From Oerskovia sp042887685 (GTDB lineage: Bacteria; Actinomycetota; Actinomycetes; Actinomycetales; Cellulomonadaceae), in NCBI RefSeq assembly GCF_042887685.1, contig NZ_JBHVOS010000004.1:62001-126000 (forward strand): DNA of 64,000 bases, written 5' to 3'. The position numbers and the translations under genes were made by a program. This document shows positions 1 to 7,533 of the stretch, piece after piece (within the stretch, counting starts at the first letter, position 1; each line of letters opens with the position of its first letter). The notes under the pieces were generated by a model. That model searched no databases and was not told the origin of the DNA. It saw only the letters and a program-made list of their open reading frames with translations.

Positions 1-1
1 C

Positions 2-1543
2 GCAGGCGTGGGCGGCGGCTCGCTCGTGTACGCGAACACCCTGTACGAGCCCCTCGACGCGTTCTACACCGACCCAGCGTGGGGGCATCTGACCGACTGG
101 AAGGCCGAGCTCGCGCCCTACTACGACCAGGCGCGGCGCATGCTGGGCGTGGTCACGTACGCGGGGCGCACCCCCGCCGACGACGCCATGGCCCAGGTCG
201 CCCGCGAGATGGGTGTCGCGCACACCGTCACCGCCGCTCCCGTGGGCGTGCTGTTCGGGGAACCCGGGGCCCGGGTACCCGACCCGTTCTTCGGCGGCGC
301 GGGCCCCGAGCGACGCGGCTGCCTCGAGTGCGGCCAGTGCATGACGGGGTGCCGCCACGGCGCCAAGAACACCCTCGTCAAGAACTACCTCCACCTCGCC
401 GAGCGAGGCGGCGCCACGATCCACGCCCTGGAGACCGTCACCCGCATCGCCCCGCTGCCCGGTGGCGGCTACGAGATCACCTCTCGTCGCACCGACCAGC
501 TCCTCGCCCGGCGCACCCGGTGGACCGCGGAGCACGTCGTCCTCGCCGCGGGCGCCCACGGCACGCAGCGCCTCCTGCACGCCCAGCGCGACGCCGGCAC
601 CCTTCCCGACCTCTCACCACGGCTCGGCATGCTCACCCGCACCAACTCCGAGGCGCTCCTGGGCGCGACGGCCGACCGGCGACGCCCGCCTGCCGCCCCG
701 GTGCCCGACTACACGCGCGGCGTCGCGATCACCTCGTCCTTCCACCCCGACGCCCAGACGCACGTCGAACCCGTGCGCTACGGCCGCGGATCGAACGCCA
801 TGGCGCTCCTGCAGACCGTCCTCGTCACACCCCGCGGCGCTCGCGGCCTGCGCGGGGCCCGCAGCGGACGGCCCGACGGCGCCGCTCACCCCGGCCCGTC
901 GCCCTCGCCCGCCGGATGGTTGCGCGAGCTGTGGACCCAGCGCCGCCGTCTGCCGGGCATGCTCGACCTGCGGGGCTGGTCCGAGCGCACCGTGATCGCC
1001 CTGGTCATGCAGAGCCACGACAACTCGCTGACGACGTACACGCGTCGCTCCTGGACGGGGCGGCGGCGCATGACCTCGCGGCAGGGGCACGGGGCGCCGA
1101 ACCCCGGGTGGATCCCCGCCGCCCACGAGGCGGCCCGGCGGCTGGCCCGGGTCATGGGCGGGGCGCCGGGCGGGAGCATCGGGGAACCCTTCGGCATGCC
1201 GCTCACGGCGCACTTCCTGGGTGGGTGCGCGATCGGGGCCTCACGGGAGACTGGGGTGCTCGACGCCTACCAGCGAGTGTTCGGCCACGAGGGGCTGCAC
1301 GTCCTGGACGGGTCGGCCGTGAGCGCGAACCTGGGCGTCAACCCGTCGCTGACGATCACGGCACAGGCCGAGCGTGCGGTGGCGCTGTGGCCCAACCGCG
1401 GCGATCAGGACCCCCGGCCGCCTCTCGGGAGCGGCTACCGACGGGTGGCCCCGGTCGCGCCGCGCTCCCCGCTCGTCCCGGCGGACGCCCCCGCGGCCCT
1501 GCGCCTTCCCGTGGTCCGGGTGACGCACGGCCGCACGCCCTGA
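2..1543 (+). CDS. GMC-family FAD oxidoreductase, cholesterol-oxidase-like (5' partial)
   Basis: The reading frame is open from the window edge, so the N-terminus with the FAD-binding GxGxxG is missing. The visible protein begins with AGVGGGSLVYAN, typical of the flavin-proximal region of cholesterol-oxidase-like GMC enzymes. Around residue 105 there is a cysteine cluster (GCLECGQCMTGC, C-x2-C-x2-C-x3-C) also found in actinobacterial ChoD-type proteins. The C-terminus carries the GMC signature: catalytic His in LTAHFLGGCAIG and the Asn of NLGVNPSLTITA. Family members oxidise alcohol or sterol hydroxyl groups using FAD; the substrate here cannot be read from sequence. It faces a convergent gene, with three LexA-like palindromes just behind its stop codon. 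Confidence 0.85.
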   Translation, partial: AGVGGGSLVYANTLYEPLDAFYTDPAWGHLTDWKAELAPYYDQARRMLGVVTYAGRTPADDAMAQVAREMGVAHTVTAAPVGVLFGEPGARVPDPFFGGAGPERRGCLECGQCMTGCRHGAKNTLVKNYLHLAERGGATIHALETVTRIAPLPGGGYEITSRRTDQLLARRTRWTAEHVVLAAGAHGTQRLLHAQRDAGTLPDLSPRLGMLTRTNSEALLGATADRRRPPAAPVPDYTRGVAITSSFHPDAQTHVEPVRYGRGSNAMALLQTVLVTPRGARGLRGARSGRPDGAAHPGPSPSPAGWLRELWTQRRRLPGMLDLRGWSERTVIALVMQSHDNSLTTYTRRSWTGRRRMTSRQGHGAPNPGWIPAAHEAARRLARVMGGAPGGSIGEPFGMPLTAHFLGGCAIGASRETGVLDAYQRVFGHEGLHVLDGSAVSANLGVNPSLTITAQAERAVALWPNRGDQDPRPPLGSGYRRVAPVAPRSPLVPADAPAALRLPVVRVTHGRTP

Positions 1544-1595
1544 CGCGAGGTCAGGGCGGGGGAGAGGTGCCCTCGCCCCACGGGCGGGCAAGAAG

Positions 1596-1611
1596 TCGAA
1601 CACGTGTTCGA
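1596..1611. promoter_or_regulatory. LexA/SOS-box-like palindrome 1
   Basis: TCGAACACGTGTTCGA is a perfect 16-bp palindrome (18 bp with the flanking G/C) and matches the Gram-positive LexA box CGAAC-N4-GTTCG. It is the first of three such sites with exactly 44 bp between starts, in the gap between two convergent genes. A hairpin role in the RNA is the alternative. Confidence 0.65.
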
Positions 1612-1639
1612 CGGCTTCTGCTCGAGGTGCCGATGGTGG

Positions 1640-1655
1640 TCGAACTGGTGTTCGA
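1640..1655. promoter_or_regulatory. LexA/SOS-box-like palindrome 2
   Basis: TCGAACTGGTGTTCGA keeps both TCGAAC and GTTCGA half-sites; the central four bases differ from site 1. Centre-to-centre distance to sites 1 and 3 is 44 bp, close to four helical turns. Confidence 0.65.
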
Positions 1656-1683
1656 GTCGAGGCGGGCGGTGCGACCACAGGGA

Positions 1684-1699
1684 TCGAACGCCTGTTCGA
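1684..1699. promoter_or_regulatory. LexA/SOS-box-like palindrome 3
   Basis: TCGAACGCCTGTTCGA keeps both half-sites, and the arms extend to 9 bp (GGATCGAAC / GTTCGATCC, 1681-1702). It is the third of the evenly spaced set, 20 bp from the stop codon of the convergent minus-strand gene. Confidence 0.65.
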
Positions 1700-1720
1700 T
1701 CCTGTAGGGGAGAGGCGGTG

Positions 1721-2473
1721 TCAGGAGGGGGCCGCGCCGTCGAGCTCGACGTCCACGACCACCGCCCGGTGATCCGACAACCCCGTGTCGACAGCCCGCC
1801 CCGGCCCGAGCGGACGCACCCCACCGTCCGCCAGGACATGATCGATCTGCAGCGTCGGGTGCGAGACCGGGTAGGACCGCGCCACGGCCAGCGGGCTCCA
1901 CCCCGTGACGGTCGCCGGCACCTCGGAGCGCAGGTTCAGGTCCCCCAGCAGGACCAGCGGGCGCGGCGCCCCCGCCAGACCCGTCACCAGCCGGGCCAGC
2001 TGGTGCTCGCCCCACCCGTCGAGAAAGCTCAGATGGGTCGCCGCGACCGTCAACGGCCCCTGCGGAGTCAGCACGACCGCCACCACGGCCGTACGCGGCT
2101 CGTCGAGCCGCCACCGACGCGCCCGCTGGTCGGAGGCCCGCGGCAGAGGCCGCCACCACGGGCGGCGCGGCAAGGGCAGCACCCTCCACTCGAGCACCGG
2201 GAACCTCGACAGCAGGGCCACCCCGTACTGCGACCGCCCGCCCCCCGACCGCTGGTCCAACGTGGGAGCGAACCGGTGGTCGACCGCCCCCATCGCCTCG
2301 GCCGCCACTCGCGCCAGGTCCGCCCGCCCCGACCGGCGCTGGTTGCGGTCCACCTCCTGCAACGCCAGGACGTCCGCGTCGAGATCCGCCACGGCACGGG
2401 CGAAGCGGTCCACGTCCACCAGGTCGTCCACCGTGGACCGGCCGTGCAAGATGTTGAAGGTCACGAGTCGCAT
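1721..2473 (-). CDS. endonuclease/exonuclease/phosphatase (EEP) family protein
   Basis: This 250-residue protein has the EEP fold motifs in order: an N-terminal RLVTFNILHG strand, the metal-binding Glu in LALQEVDRN (about residue 40), LLGDLNLR (GDxN, about 170), and a C-terminal SDHRAVVVDV with the catalytic Asp-His. The family covers metal-dependent phosphodiesterases acting on nucleic acids, sphingomyelin or phosphoinositides; the substrate cannot be told. There is no signal peptide. GACAAT lies seven bases before the ATG with no clear Shine-Dalgarno sequence, suggesting a leaderless mRNA. It is convergent with the GMC oxidoreductase gene. Confidence 0.85.
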   Translation of the reverse strand: MRLVTFNILHGRSTVDDLVDVDRFARAVADLDADVLALQEVDRNQRRSGRADLARVAAEAMGAVDHRFAPTLDQRSGGGRSQYGVALLSRFPVLEWRVLPLPRRPWWRPLPRASDQRARRWRLDEPRTAVVAVVLTPQGPLTVAATHLSFLDGWGEHQLARLVTGLAGAPRPLVLLGDLNLRSEVPATVTGWSPLAVARSYPVSHPTLQIDHVLADGGVRPLGPGRAVDTGLSDHRAVVVDVELDGAAPS

Positions 2474-2573
2474 CGCACCGATTGTCCCCCCGCACGCGCC
2501 ACCACGCTCGCCGCACCGGAACGCGCACCCGCCCCCGGCGGCAGCCCCACCCCGGCAGGCCTAGGCTCACGCC

Positions 2574-3194
2574 ATGGCCAAGTACTTCGACGTCCACCCC
2601 GTCGACCCCCAGCCCCGCGCGATCGACCAGATCGTCACCCTCCTGCGCGACGACGCCCTCATCGCCTACCCCACGGACTCCTGCTACGCGCTCGGCGCCC
2701 GCATCGACTCCCACAGCGCCACCCAACGCATCCGCGACATCCGCCACCTCGGCGACAAGCACCACTTCACCCTCGTGTGCGCCGACTTCGCCCAGCTCGG
2801 CCAGCTCGTCAAGATCGACAACGCCGCCTTCCGCGCCATCAAGGCCTCCACCCCCGGCAGCTACACCTTCATCCTGCCCGCGACCGCCGAGGTGCCCCGA
2901 CGCCTCGCACACCCCAAGAAGAAGACCGTCGGCGTCCGCATCCCCGACCACGCCGTCACCCAGGCCGTCCTGCGAGCCCTCGGCGAACCCCTGCTGTCCA
3001 GCACGCTCCTCCTGCCCGGGGAGGACGAACCCATGACCCAGGGCTGGGAGATCAAGGAAGCCCTCGACCACCAGGTCGACGCCGTCGTCGACTCCGGCGA
3101 CTGCGGCACCGAACCCACCACCGTCGTCGACTTCTCCTCCGGCGTCGCCGAGGTCGTCCGCGTCGGCGCAGGAGACCCCACCCGCTTCGAGTGA
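2574..3194 (+). CDS. Sua5/YciO/YrdC/YwlC family protein (YciO-like)
   Basis: The 206-residue single-domain protein has the YrdC-fold substrate pocket signature near the N-terminus (AYPTDSCYALGARID, about residues 30-45) and the TPGSYTFILPAT and GVRIPDHA segments of the family. Related Sua5/YrdC enzymes make threonylcarbamoyl-AMP for tRNA t6A; the length and the PTDSCYALG variant fit the YciO branch better, whose role is less certain. TAGGCT six bases before the ATG (2562-2567) indicates a leaderless transcript. It may be the first gene of a short unit with the UDP-glucose pyrophosphorylase gene, although that gene has its own -10 box. Confidence 0.85.
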   Translation: MAKYFDVHPVDPQPRAIDQIVTLLRDDALIAYPTDSCYALGARIDSHSATQRIRDIRHLGDKHHFTLVCADFAQLGQLVKIDNAAFRAIKASTPGSYTFILPATAEVPRRLAHPKKKTVGVRIPDHAVTQAVLRALGEPLLSSTLLLPGEDEPMTQGWEIKEALDHQVDAVVDSGDCGTEPTTVVDFSSGVAEVVRVGAGDPTRFE

Positions 3195-3263
3195 CCGACC
3201 GCGTGAGCAACGCCCCACCGGCCACCCGGCGCGACCACCCCCACCACCCCTAGCATCGACACC

Positions 3264-4673
3264 ATGAGCAGCCAGGGCCTCACCCACTCCCAGCACAAGA
3301 TGGCCGACGCGGGCGTCCACCCCACCGCGATCGACGTCTTCAGCCGCTTCTACGAGCTCCTCGACGGCGGTGCCACCGGCACCGTCCCCGAGGCCGACGT
3401 CGAACCCCTCACCGGCGTCACCCACCGCCACGACCTCGACGTCACCCCCGACGACGCAGCCACCGCCCTCTCCCGCACAGCACTCGTCAAGCTCAACGGA
3501 GGACTCGGCACCTCCATGGGCATGGACCGCGCCAAGTCGCTCCTCACCGTCCGCGACACGAGCGACGGACCGCTCACGTTCCTCGACATCATCGCCGGAC
3601 AGGTCCGCGCCGCCCGCGCCGCCACCGGCGCACGCCTCCCGCTGCTCTTCATGAACAGCTTCCGCACCCGCGACGACACGCTCGCGGCGCTCGCGGCCTA
3701 CCCGGACCTCGCGGTCGACGGTCTGCCGCTCCACTTCCTGCAGAACCGTGAGCCGAAGCTGCGCGCGGACGACCTCGAGCCCGTCGAGTGGCCCGCGGAC
3801 CCCGACCTGGAGTGGTGCCCGCCCGGGCACGGCGACCTGTACACGGCCCTGGTGACGTCGGGGGCGCTCCAGCAGCTCCTGGACGCGGGCTACCTGTACG
3901 CGAGCGTCTCCAACTCGGACAACCTCGGCGCTGCCCCGGACGCGGCCATGGCCGGCTGGTTCGCGGCGTCCGGCGCCCCGTTCGCGGCCGAGGTGGCACG
4001 CAGGACCCCCGCGGACCGCAAGGGCGGTCACCTCGTGGTGCGACGCTCGGACGGGCGCCTGGTGCTGCGCGAGACCGCTCAGACGCCGCACGAGGACCTT
4101 GCCGCAGCAGGGGACATCGACCGTCACCGGTACTTCAACACGAACAACCTGTGGCTCGACCTGCGCGCGCTGTCCGCCGAGCTCGACCGCACCGGGGGAG
4201 TGCTCGAGCTGCCCCTGATCCGCAACCCCAAGACGGTCGATCCCACCGACCCGTCGTCGACGCCCGTGATCCAGGTCGAGTCCGCGATGGGCGCCGCGAT
4301 CGAGGTCTTCGAGGGCTCGACCGTCATCGAGGTCGACCGCAGCCGCTTCCTGCCCGTCAAGGCGACGAGCGACCTGCTGCTGCTGCGCTCGGACGTGTAC
4401 GAGCTCGGCGACGACTTCACGCTCGTGGCCCAGGTCGACGCGCCGCTCGTCGACCTCGACGGTGCGCACTACAAGCTCGTCGGCGACTTCGACGCGCGGT
4501 TCGGCCAGGGTGCACCGTCGTTGCGCGGGGCTCGCGGGCTCACCGTGCGCGGGGACTGGACGTTCGGCCGCGGGGTGGTCGCCGAGGGCGACGCTGTCCT
4601 GGAGGACGCGGGCGAGCCCTCGACCGTCCCGGACGGGGCGCACGTCGGCCCCGAGGGGATCGCGACCCGCTGA
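3264..4673 (+). CDS. UTP--glucose-1-phosphate uridylyltransferase (UDPGP family)
   Basis: This 469-residue protein belongs to the eukaryote-type UDPGP family rather than the GalU family. The nucleotide-binding loop is KLNGGLGTSMGMDRAKSLL (about residues 76-94); other family landmarks are HGDLYTAL, YASVSNSDNLGA, FNTNNLWLDL and the C-terminal left-handed beta-helix tail ending in EGIATR. It would form UDP-glucose from UTP and glucose-1-phosphate in the cytosol for glycogen, trehalose or envelope glycans. TAGCAT ends seven bases before the ATG, so translation probably starts on a leaderless mRNA. Confidence 0.92.
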   Translation: MSSQGLTHSQHKMADAGVHPTAIDVFSRFYELLDGGATGTVPEADVEPLTGVTHRHDLDVTPDDAATALSRTALVKLNGGLGTSMGMDRAKSLLTVRDTSDGPLTFLDIIAGQVRAARAATGARLPLLFMNSFRTRDDTLAALAAYPDLAVDGLPLHFLQNREPKLRADDLEPVEWPADPDLEWCPPGHGDLYTALVTSGALQQLLDAGYLYASVSNSDNLGAAPDAAMAGWFAASGAPFAAEVARRTPADRKGGHLVVRRSDGRLVLRETAQTPHEDLAAAGDIDRHRYFNTNNLWLDLRALSAELDRTGGVLELPLIRNPKTVDPTDPSSTPVIQVESAMGAAIEVFEGSTVIEVDRSRFLPVKATSDLLLLRSDVYELGDDFTLVAQVDAPLVDLDGAHYKLVGDFDARFGQGAPSLRGARGLTVRGDWTFGRGVVAEGDAVLEDAGEPSTVPDGAHVGPEGIATR

Positions 4674-4770
4674 CGGAGACGCGGCGGGTGCCCGGCGCCT
4701 CCTGCCCGGACGGGGCGGCGCGGCCGCACCCGCTGGGGGCCCACGAGACCGCTGACGGCCCGTGAGAGGT

Positions 4771-4815
4771 GCGTGGCGCCGTCGGACGGGTTCCTGCCGC
4801 CCGACGGCGCCACGC
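4771..4815. terminator. bidirectional terminator hairpin
   Basis: Perfect 15-bp arms, GCGTGGCGCCGTCGG at 4771-4785 and its complement at 4801-4815, with a 15-nt loop. It lies between the convergent UDPGP-family and YigZ-family genes. There is no U-tract, as is usual in high-GC Actinobacteria. Confidence 0.65.
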
Positions 4816-4850
4816 GGCCCGGGAGGGCCTCTTCCGTGGGCTCAGGGCGC

Positions 4851-5522
4851 TCAGGCGGGGACGTCGACGACCCGGCTGTCGCCGACGGCGGGGGAGATCG
4901 CCCCGCTCGACGCCGACGCGACGTCCGCGTCGAGCTCGGTGAGCCGTCCGGGCGGGACGAGGAGCCGGAACGTGGCCACGGCCGCGTAGTCGGTGCCCTC
5001 GAGCATCGCACCGTGGGCCTGGCACCACTCGTGGAGGAGGTTGCCGATCCGGCCGGCCTCGGCGTGCGGGACGTCGACCGTGACCTCGACCATGACCTCG
5101 CGGCGCAGCGCGGGCGCGAGGTCGAGGGTCTCGCTCACGGCGTTCGAGTAGGCGCGGACGAGGCCTCCCGCGCCGAGCAGCACCCCGCCGAAGTAGCGCG
5201 TGACGACCGCGACCAGGTCGGTCACGTGCCGGTGCCGCAGGACCTCGAGCATGGGGATACCTGCCGTGCCCGAGGGTTCGCCGTCGTCGCTCGAGCGCTG
5301 CTGGTCGGCGTGCGTGCCGACGACGAGCGCGGTGCAGTGGTGCCGGGCGTCCCAGTGCTCCTTGCGGACCCGCGCGATCACGGACTCGGCGTCGGAGACC
5401 GACGCGACGGGGTGCAGGAGCGTGAGGAAGCGGGATTTCTTGACCACGAGCTCGTGCTCGACGGGGCGGGCGATCGTCGACGGGAGCGGCGCGTTCTCGG
5501 AGGAGTGCTGGAGGGGGGCCAT
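4851..5522 (-). CDS. YigZ/IMPACT family protein (UPF0029)
   Basis: The 223-residue protein carries the UPF0029 signature GEPSGTAGIPMLEVLRH followed by VTRYFGGVLLGAGGLVRAY (about residues 80-125), then the C-terminal DUF1949-type alpha/beta domain. N-terminal VVKKSRFLTLLHPV is the usual lead-in. YigZ/IMPACT proteins are cytosolic, possibly nucleic-acid or ribosome associated; the biochemical role is not settled. Its upstream region contains the AT-rich repeat at 5603-5625, which could serve this gene as well as the divergent recombinase-like gene. Confidence 0.88.
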   Translation of the reverse strand: MAPLQHSSENAPLPSTIARPVEHELVVKKSRFLTLLHPVASVSDAESVIARVRKEHWDARHHCTALVVGTHADQQRSSDDGEPSGTAGIPMLEVLRHRHVTDLVAVVTRYFGGVLLGAGGLVRAYSNAVSETLDLAPALRREVMVEVTVDVPHAEAGRIGNLLHEWCQAHGAMLEGTDYAAVATFRLLVPPGRLTELDADVASASSGAISPAVGDSRVVDVPA

Positions 5523-5602
5523 CGACGACCAGCCTAGGCGACCGGCAGGCGTGCAGGGCGAGCGGTGCGGGGGGTCTTCGAAGGCGACGCACCCTCCGTC
5601 AC

Positions 5603-5625
5603 GGTTGAAAATAGTATGCCAAGCG
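5603..5625. repeat. AT-rich conserved motif, copy 1
   Basis: GGTTGAAAATAGTATGCCAA followed by GCG. The same motif recurs at 6821-6842 with one base deleted and one transition. It is strikingly AT-rich for this genome. In copy 1 it supplies the TTGAAA -35 box and spacer of the promoter for the recombinase-like gene. Confidence 0.7.
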
Positions 5626-5633
5626 GCTAGGTT
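5605..5633 (+). promoter_or_regulatory. promoter of the truncated recombinase gene (leaderless)
   Basis: TTGAAA (5605-5610), 17-bp spacer, TAGGTT (5628-5633), then six bases to the ATG at 5640. The predicted transcription start coincides with the start codon. Confidence 0.6.
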
Positions 5634-5639
5634 CGCTCC

Positions 5640-6305
5640 ATGGTCACCGACGCCGCCGACTCACCCCTCGAAGCCTCGACGAGCGAGGGACGCCCGGACG
5701 TCGGCCCGGCGCAGGGGCTCGCGCCGCGCTACCCGCGCCCGCCGGTCACCCGCGACGAGGCCGAGTGGGTCTGGCGGGAGCTGTCGGTCGGAGCGATGCA
5801 CGCCTCGACCAAGCCGGAGATGGTGCGCCTGGCGGTCATCGTCGGCCTGACGCGTGCGACGGGGGCCAGGTACTCGGACCTGCTGCGCTGCACTGTCGAC
5901 TCGCTCGACCTGGGGCCGACGGGCGCGCAGGCGGGGGAGGGGAGCGTCGTCGTGCAGCACGGCAAGCACCGCACCGTGCGCGAGCACCGGCTCGAGCCGG
6001 GCGTCGTCATGGTCCTGCGTCGCTGGATGGACGTCCGGGAGGAGCTGTGCTCCGAGCTGGAGGGGTCCGTGCCGCGTGCGCTGCTCCTGACGGTCCACCA
6101 CACGCACGACAACGGCATCACCGTCGCGAGCGGGCTGCCCATCACGAAGCAGGGCCTGGTGCTGTCCTGGCGGCGCTTCGTGCAGCGCACCAACGCGCGG
6201 TACGGCGGCGTGCGGCCGCCGCTGCCGACGCGCTTCGAGCAGGTCCGTCGGGCGTGGCACGCGGAGGCTGCGGCGGAGCCGGCGGCCCAGCCCGTGCAGG
6301 GGTAG
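5640..6305 (+). CDS. tyrosine-recombinase-like protein lacking the C-terminal catalytic boxes
   Basis: This 221-residue protein resembles the first half of a tyrosine recombinase catalytic domain: LTRATGARYSDLLRCTVDSL supplies the box I Arg (about residue 77), and VVVQHGKHRTVREHRLEP supplies the beta-hairpin Lys. Where H-x-x-R of box II is expected there is RFEQVRRAWHAEA, with Glu instead of His, and no G-H...Y box follows before the stop. It therefore cannot perform the standard reaction and may be a DNA-binding relic or a repurposed regulator. The start follows a good promoter and appears leaderless. AT-rich repeats flank this gene and the VOC gene. Confidence 0.6.
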   Translation: MVTDAADSPLEASTSEGRPDVGPAQGLAPRYPRPPVTRDEAEWVWRELSVGAMHASTKPEMVRLAVIVGLTRATGARYSDLLRCTVDSLDLGPTGAQAGEGSVVVQHGKHRTVREHRLEPGVVMVLRRWMDVREELCSELEGSVPRALLLTVHHTHDNGITVASGLPITKQGLVLSWRRFVQRTNARYGGVRPPLPTRFEQVRRAWHAEAAAEPAAQPVQG

Positions 6306-6329
6306 CAGGGCGCGGCCCGACGGGGGAGG

Positions 6330-6770
6330 TCACCCCTCGTGCGGATCGTCCGCGGGGGAGGGGCCGAGCTCCTGGAAGACCGTGATCTGCAGTCCGGCCG
6401 GGGCGTCGAGTCGCGCGTTGAGCGAGTCCCACGGGGTGCGGACAGGTGCTGCCACGAGCGACGCCCCGGCGTCGACCAGGTCGGTCGTGACGCCGGCCGC
6501 GTCGGTCACCTCGAACGCGACGCGGAGCCGGGGAGCGACCTGCCTGCCGACCTCGACGTCGTCGATCATGCGCTTCTGCGCGGGGTTGGCGATCTCCAGG
6601 GTGGCGCGACCCGCGTCGAGGATCGCGACCCGTGCGTCGCCGTCACCGGTGTACGCCTCGAGCTGGGGGAGGCCCAGGGCGTCGCGGTAGAAGGCGAGCG
6701 CCTGCTCGTAGTCCTGCGCCTCGACGACCAAGCGCAGCTGCAGGACGGGACGGGTCGGGTTGTCGGCCAT
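6330..6770 (-). CDS. VOC (glyoxalase/bleomycin-resistance/dioxygenase) superfamily protein
   Basis: The 146-residue protein has two beta-alpha-beta-beta-beta modules: LQLRLVVEAQDYEQALAFYR at the N-terminus and APRLRVAFEVTDAAGVTTDL in the second half, ending in APAGLQITVFQEL. Such proteins are small metal-dependent isomerases, dioxygenases or drug-binding proteins; the substrate cannot be predicted. TACCGT lies six bases upstream of the ATG (6777-6782 on the complement), indicating a leaderless start. It is convergent with the recombinase-like gene, 24 bp apart, and the second AT-rich repeat is 50 bp upstream. Confidence 0.82.
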   Translation of the reverse strand: MADNPTRPVLQLRLVVEAQDYEQALAFYRDALGLPQLEAYTGDGDARVAILDAGRATLEIANPAQKRMIDDVEVGRQVAPRLRVAFEVTDAAGVTTDLVDAGASLVAAPVRTPWDSLNARLDAPAGLQITVFQELGPSPADDPHEG

Positions 6771-6820
6771 GCGGCCACGGTAGGTCAGCCCGTGGCGGAC
6801 TGCTCGTCGATCTCTTCACT

Positions 6821-6842
6821 GGTTAAAATAGTGTGCCAAGCG
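6821..6842. repeat. AT-rich conserved motif, copy 2
   Basis: GGTTAAAATAGTGTGCCAAG followed by CG matches copy 1 at 5603-5625 over 21 of 23 alignment columns, in direct orientation. Sequences outside the motif do not match. It lies upstream of the VOC gene and beyond the terminator of the DUF58 operon; no plus-strand gene follows it. Confidence 0.7.
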
Positions 6843-6915
6843 TAGAGACGACACATCCCACCTGGTCCGTCGACCCACCGAACAGCCCGGAGGAGCGGGG
6901 TCGACCCTCGGCCGG

Positions 6916-6960
6916 ACGACGAGGCCCCTGCTCCGACCGGGGAGCAGGGGGCCTCGTCGT
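6916..6960. terminator. terminator of the DUF3866-MoxR-DUF58 operon
   Basis: ACGACGAGGCCCCTGCTCC (6916-6934) pairs with 6941-6960 over 19 bp with one bulged G. It lies 16 bp beyond the stop codon of the last minus-strand gene. Confidence 0.7.
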
Positions 6961-6975
6961 GCAGGTCACGGTCGG

Positions 6976-7533
6976 TCAGCGCCACCAGGTCCGCGGGACG
7001 GCGAGGGCGACCAGGCCGACGAGCGCGACGGTGGCCACGACGAGGAAGAACCCGTTCCTGCCGAGGCTCGAGGCCGCGAGCCCGACGAGCGCGAGCCCCT
7101 GGCACACGAGCTGGATCACGGCCGCGCGGCGCAGCTCCGGGACGAGGACCGCGCGCTCGACGCGGCCCTTGCGAGGCACGCGGGCAGCCCACCACGACGA
7201 CCGCAGCACGAGGTGCGCGAGCGGGAGGAGCAGGAAGACGAGCGGGTCGAACGACTCGCCGCCCCCGAGCATCGCCAGGGCACCGACGAACAGCACCACC
7301 TGCGGTACCGGGGTGTGGGGGCGTGCCGTGACGAGGGCGGCGAGGACCAGGGCGACGGCCATGCTCCCCAGCAGCGACGGGACGAGCCTGTGCACGGTGA
7401 GGACGCCGAACAGGAAGGTCGCCCCGGTCATGAAGGCGCGCAGGACGTCCCCCGAGACGGCGGGCCCCGTGGTCACCTCTGTCACCGGTGGGCCCGCAGG
7501 CTTCTCGGGCGTGGCGGTGATGGGCGCGCTCAT
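6976..7533 (-). CDS. hypothetical membrane protein, distal gene of the MoxR/DUF58 operon
   Basis: The 185-residue protein starts MSAPITATPEK and overlaps the DUF58 stop codon by an ATGA junction, so it is translationally coupled. After a short polar N-terminus it has about five hydrophobic helices (for example VLRAFMTGATFLFGVLTVH, LLGSMAVALVLAALV, VVLFVGALAMLG, and a final FFLVVATVALVGLVALAV) and ends at PRTWWR. I recognise no enzyme motif. Its position suggests a membrane partner of the DUF58/MoxR system. Confidence 0.75.
   Translation of the reverse strand: MSAPITATPEKPAGPPVTEVTTGPAVSGDVLRAFMTGATFLFGVLTVHRLVPSLLGSMAVALVLAALVTARPHTPVPQVVLFVGALAMLGGGESFDPLVFLLLPLAHLVLRSSWWAARVPRKGRVERAVLVPELRRAAVIQLVCQGLALVGLAASSLGRNGFFLVVATVALVGLVALAVPRTWWR

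Noticed and set aside
1596..1699. CRISPR-like array: three 16-bp repeats with 28-bp spacers
   Set aside because: Repeats are short palindromes with differing centres, there are only three, no leader or cas genes are present, and they match a known LexA-box pattern.
1551..4643. 1030-codon open frame on the minus strand
   Set aside because: It overlaps three well-recognised genes, has no family signature and is highly biased in composition; such frames are expected opposite GC-rich coding sequence.
5640..6770. Prophage or plasmid remnant
   Set aside because: No replication, structural or toxin-antitoxin genes; only a recombinase-like gene and a VOC gene are present.
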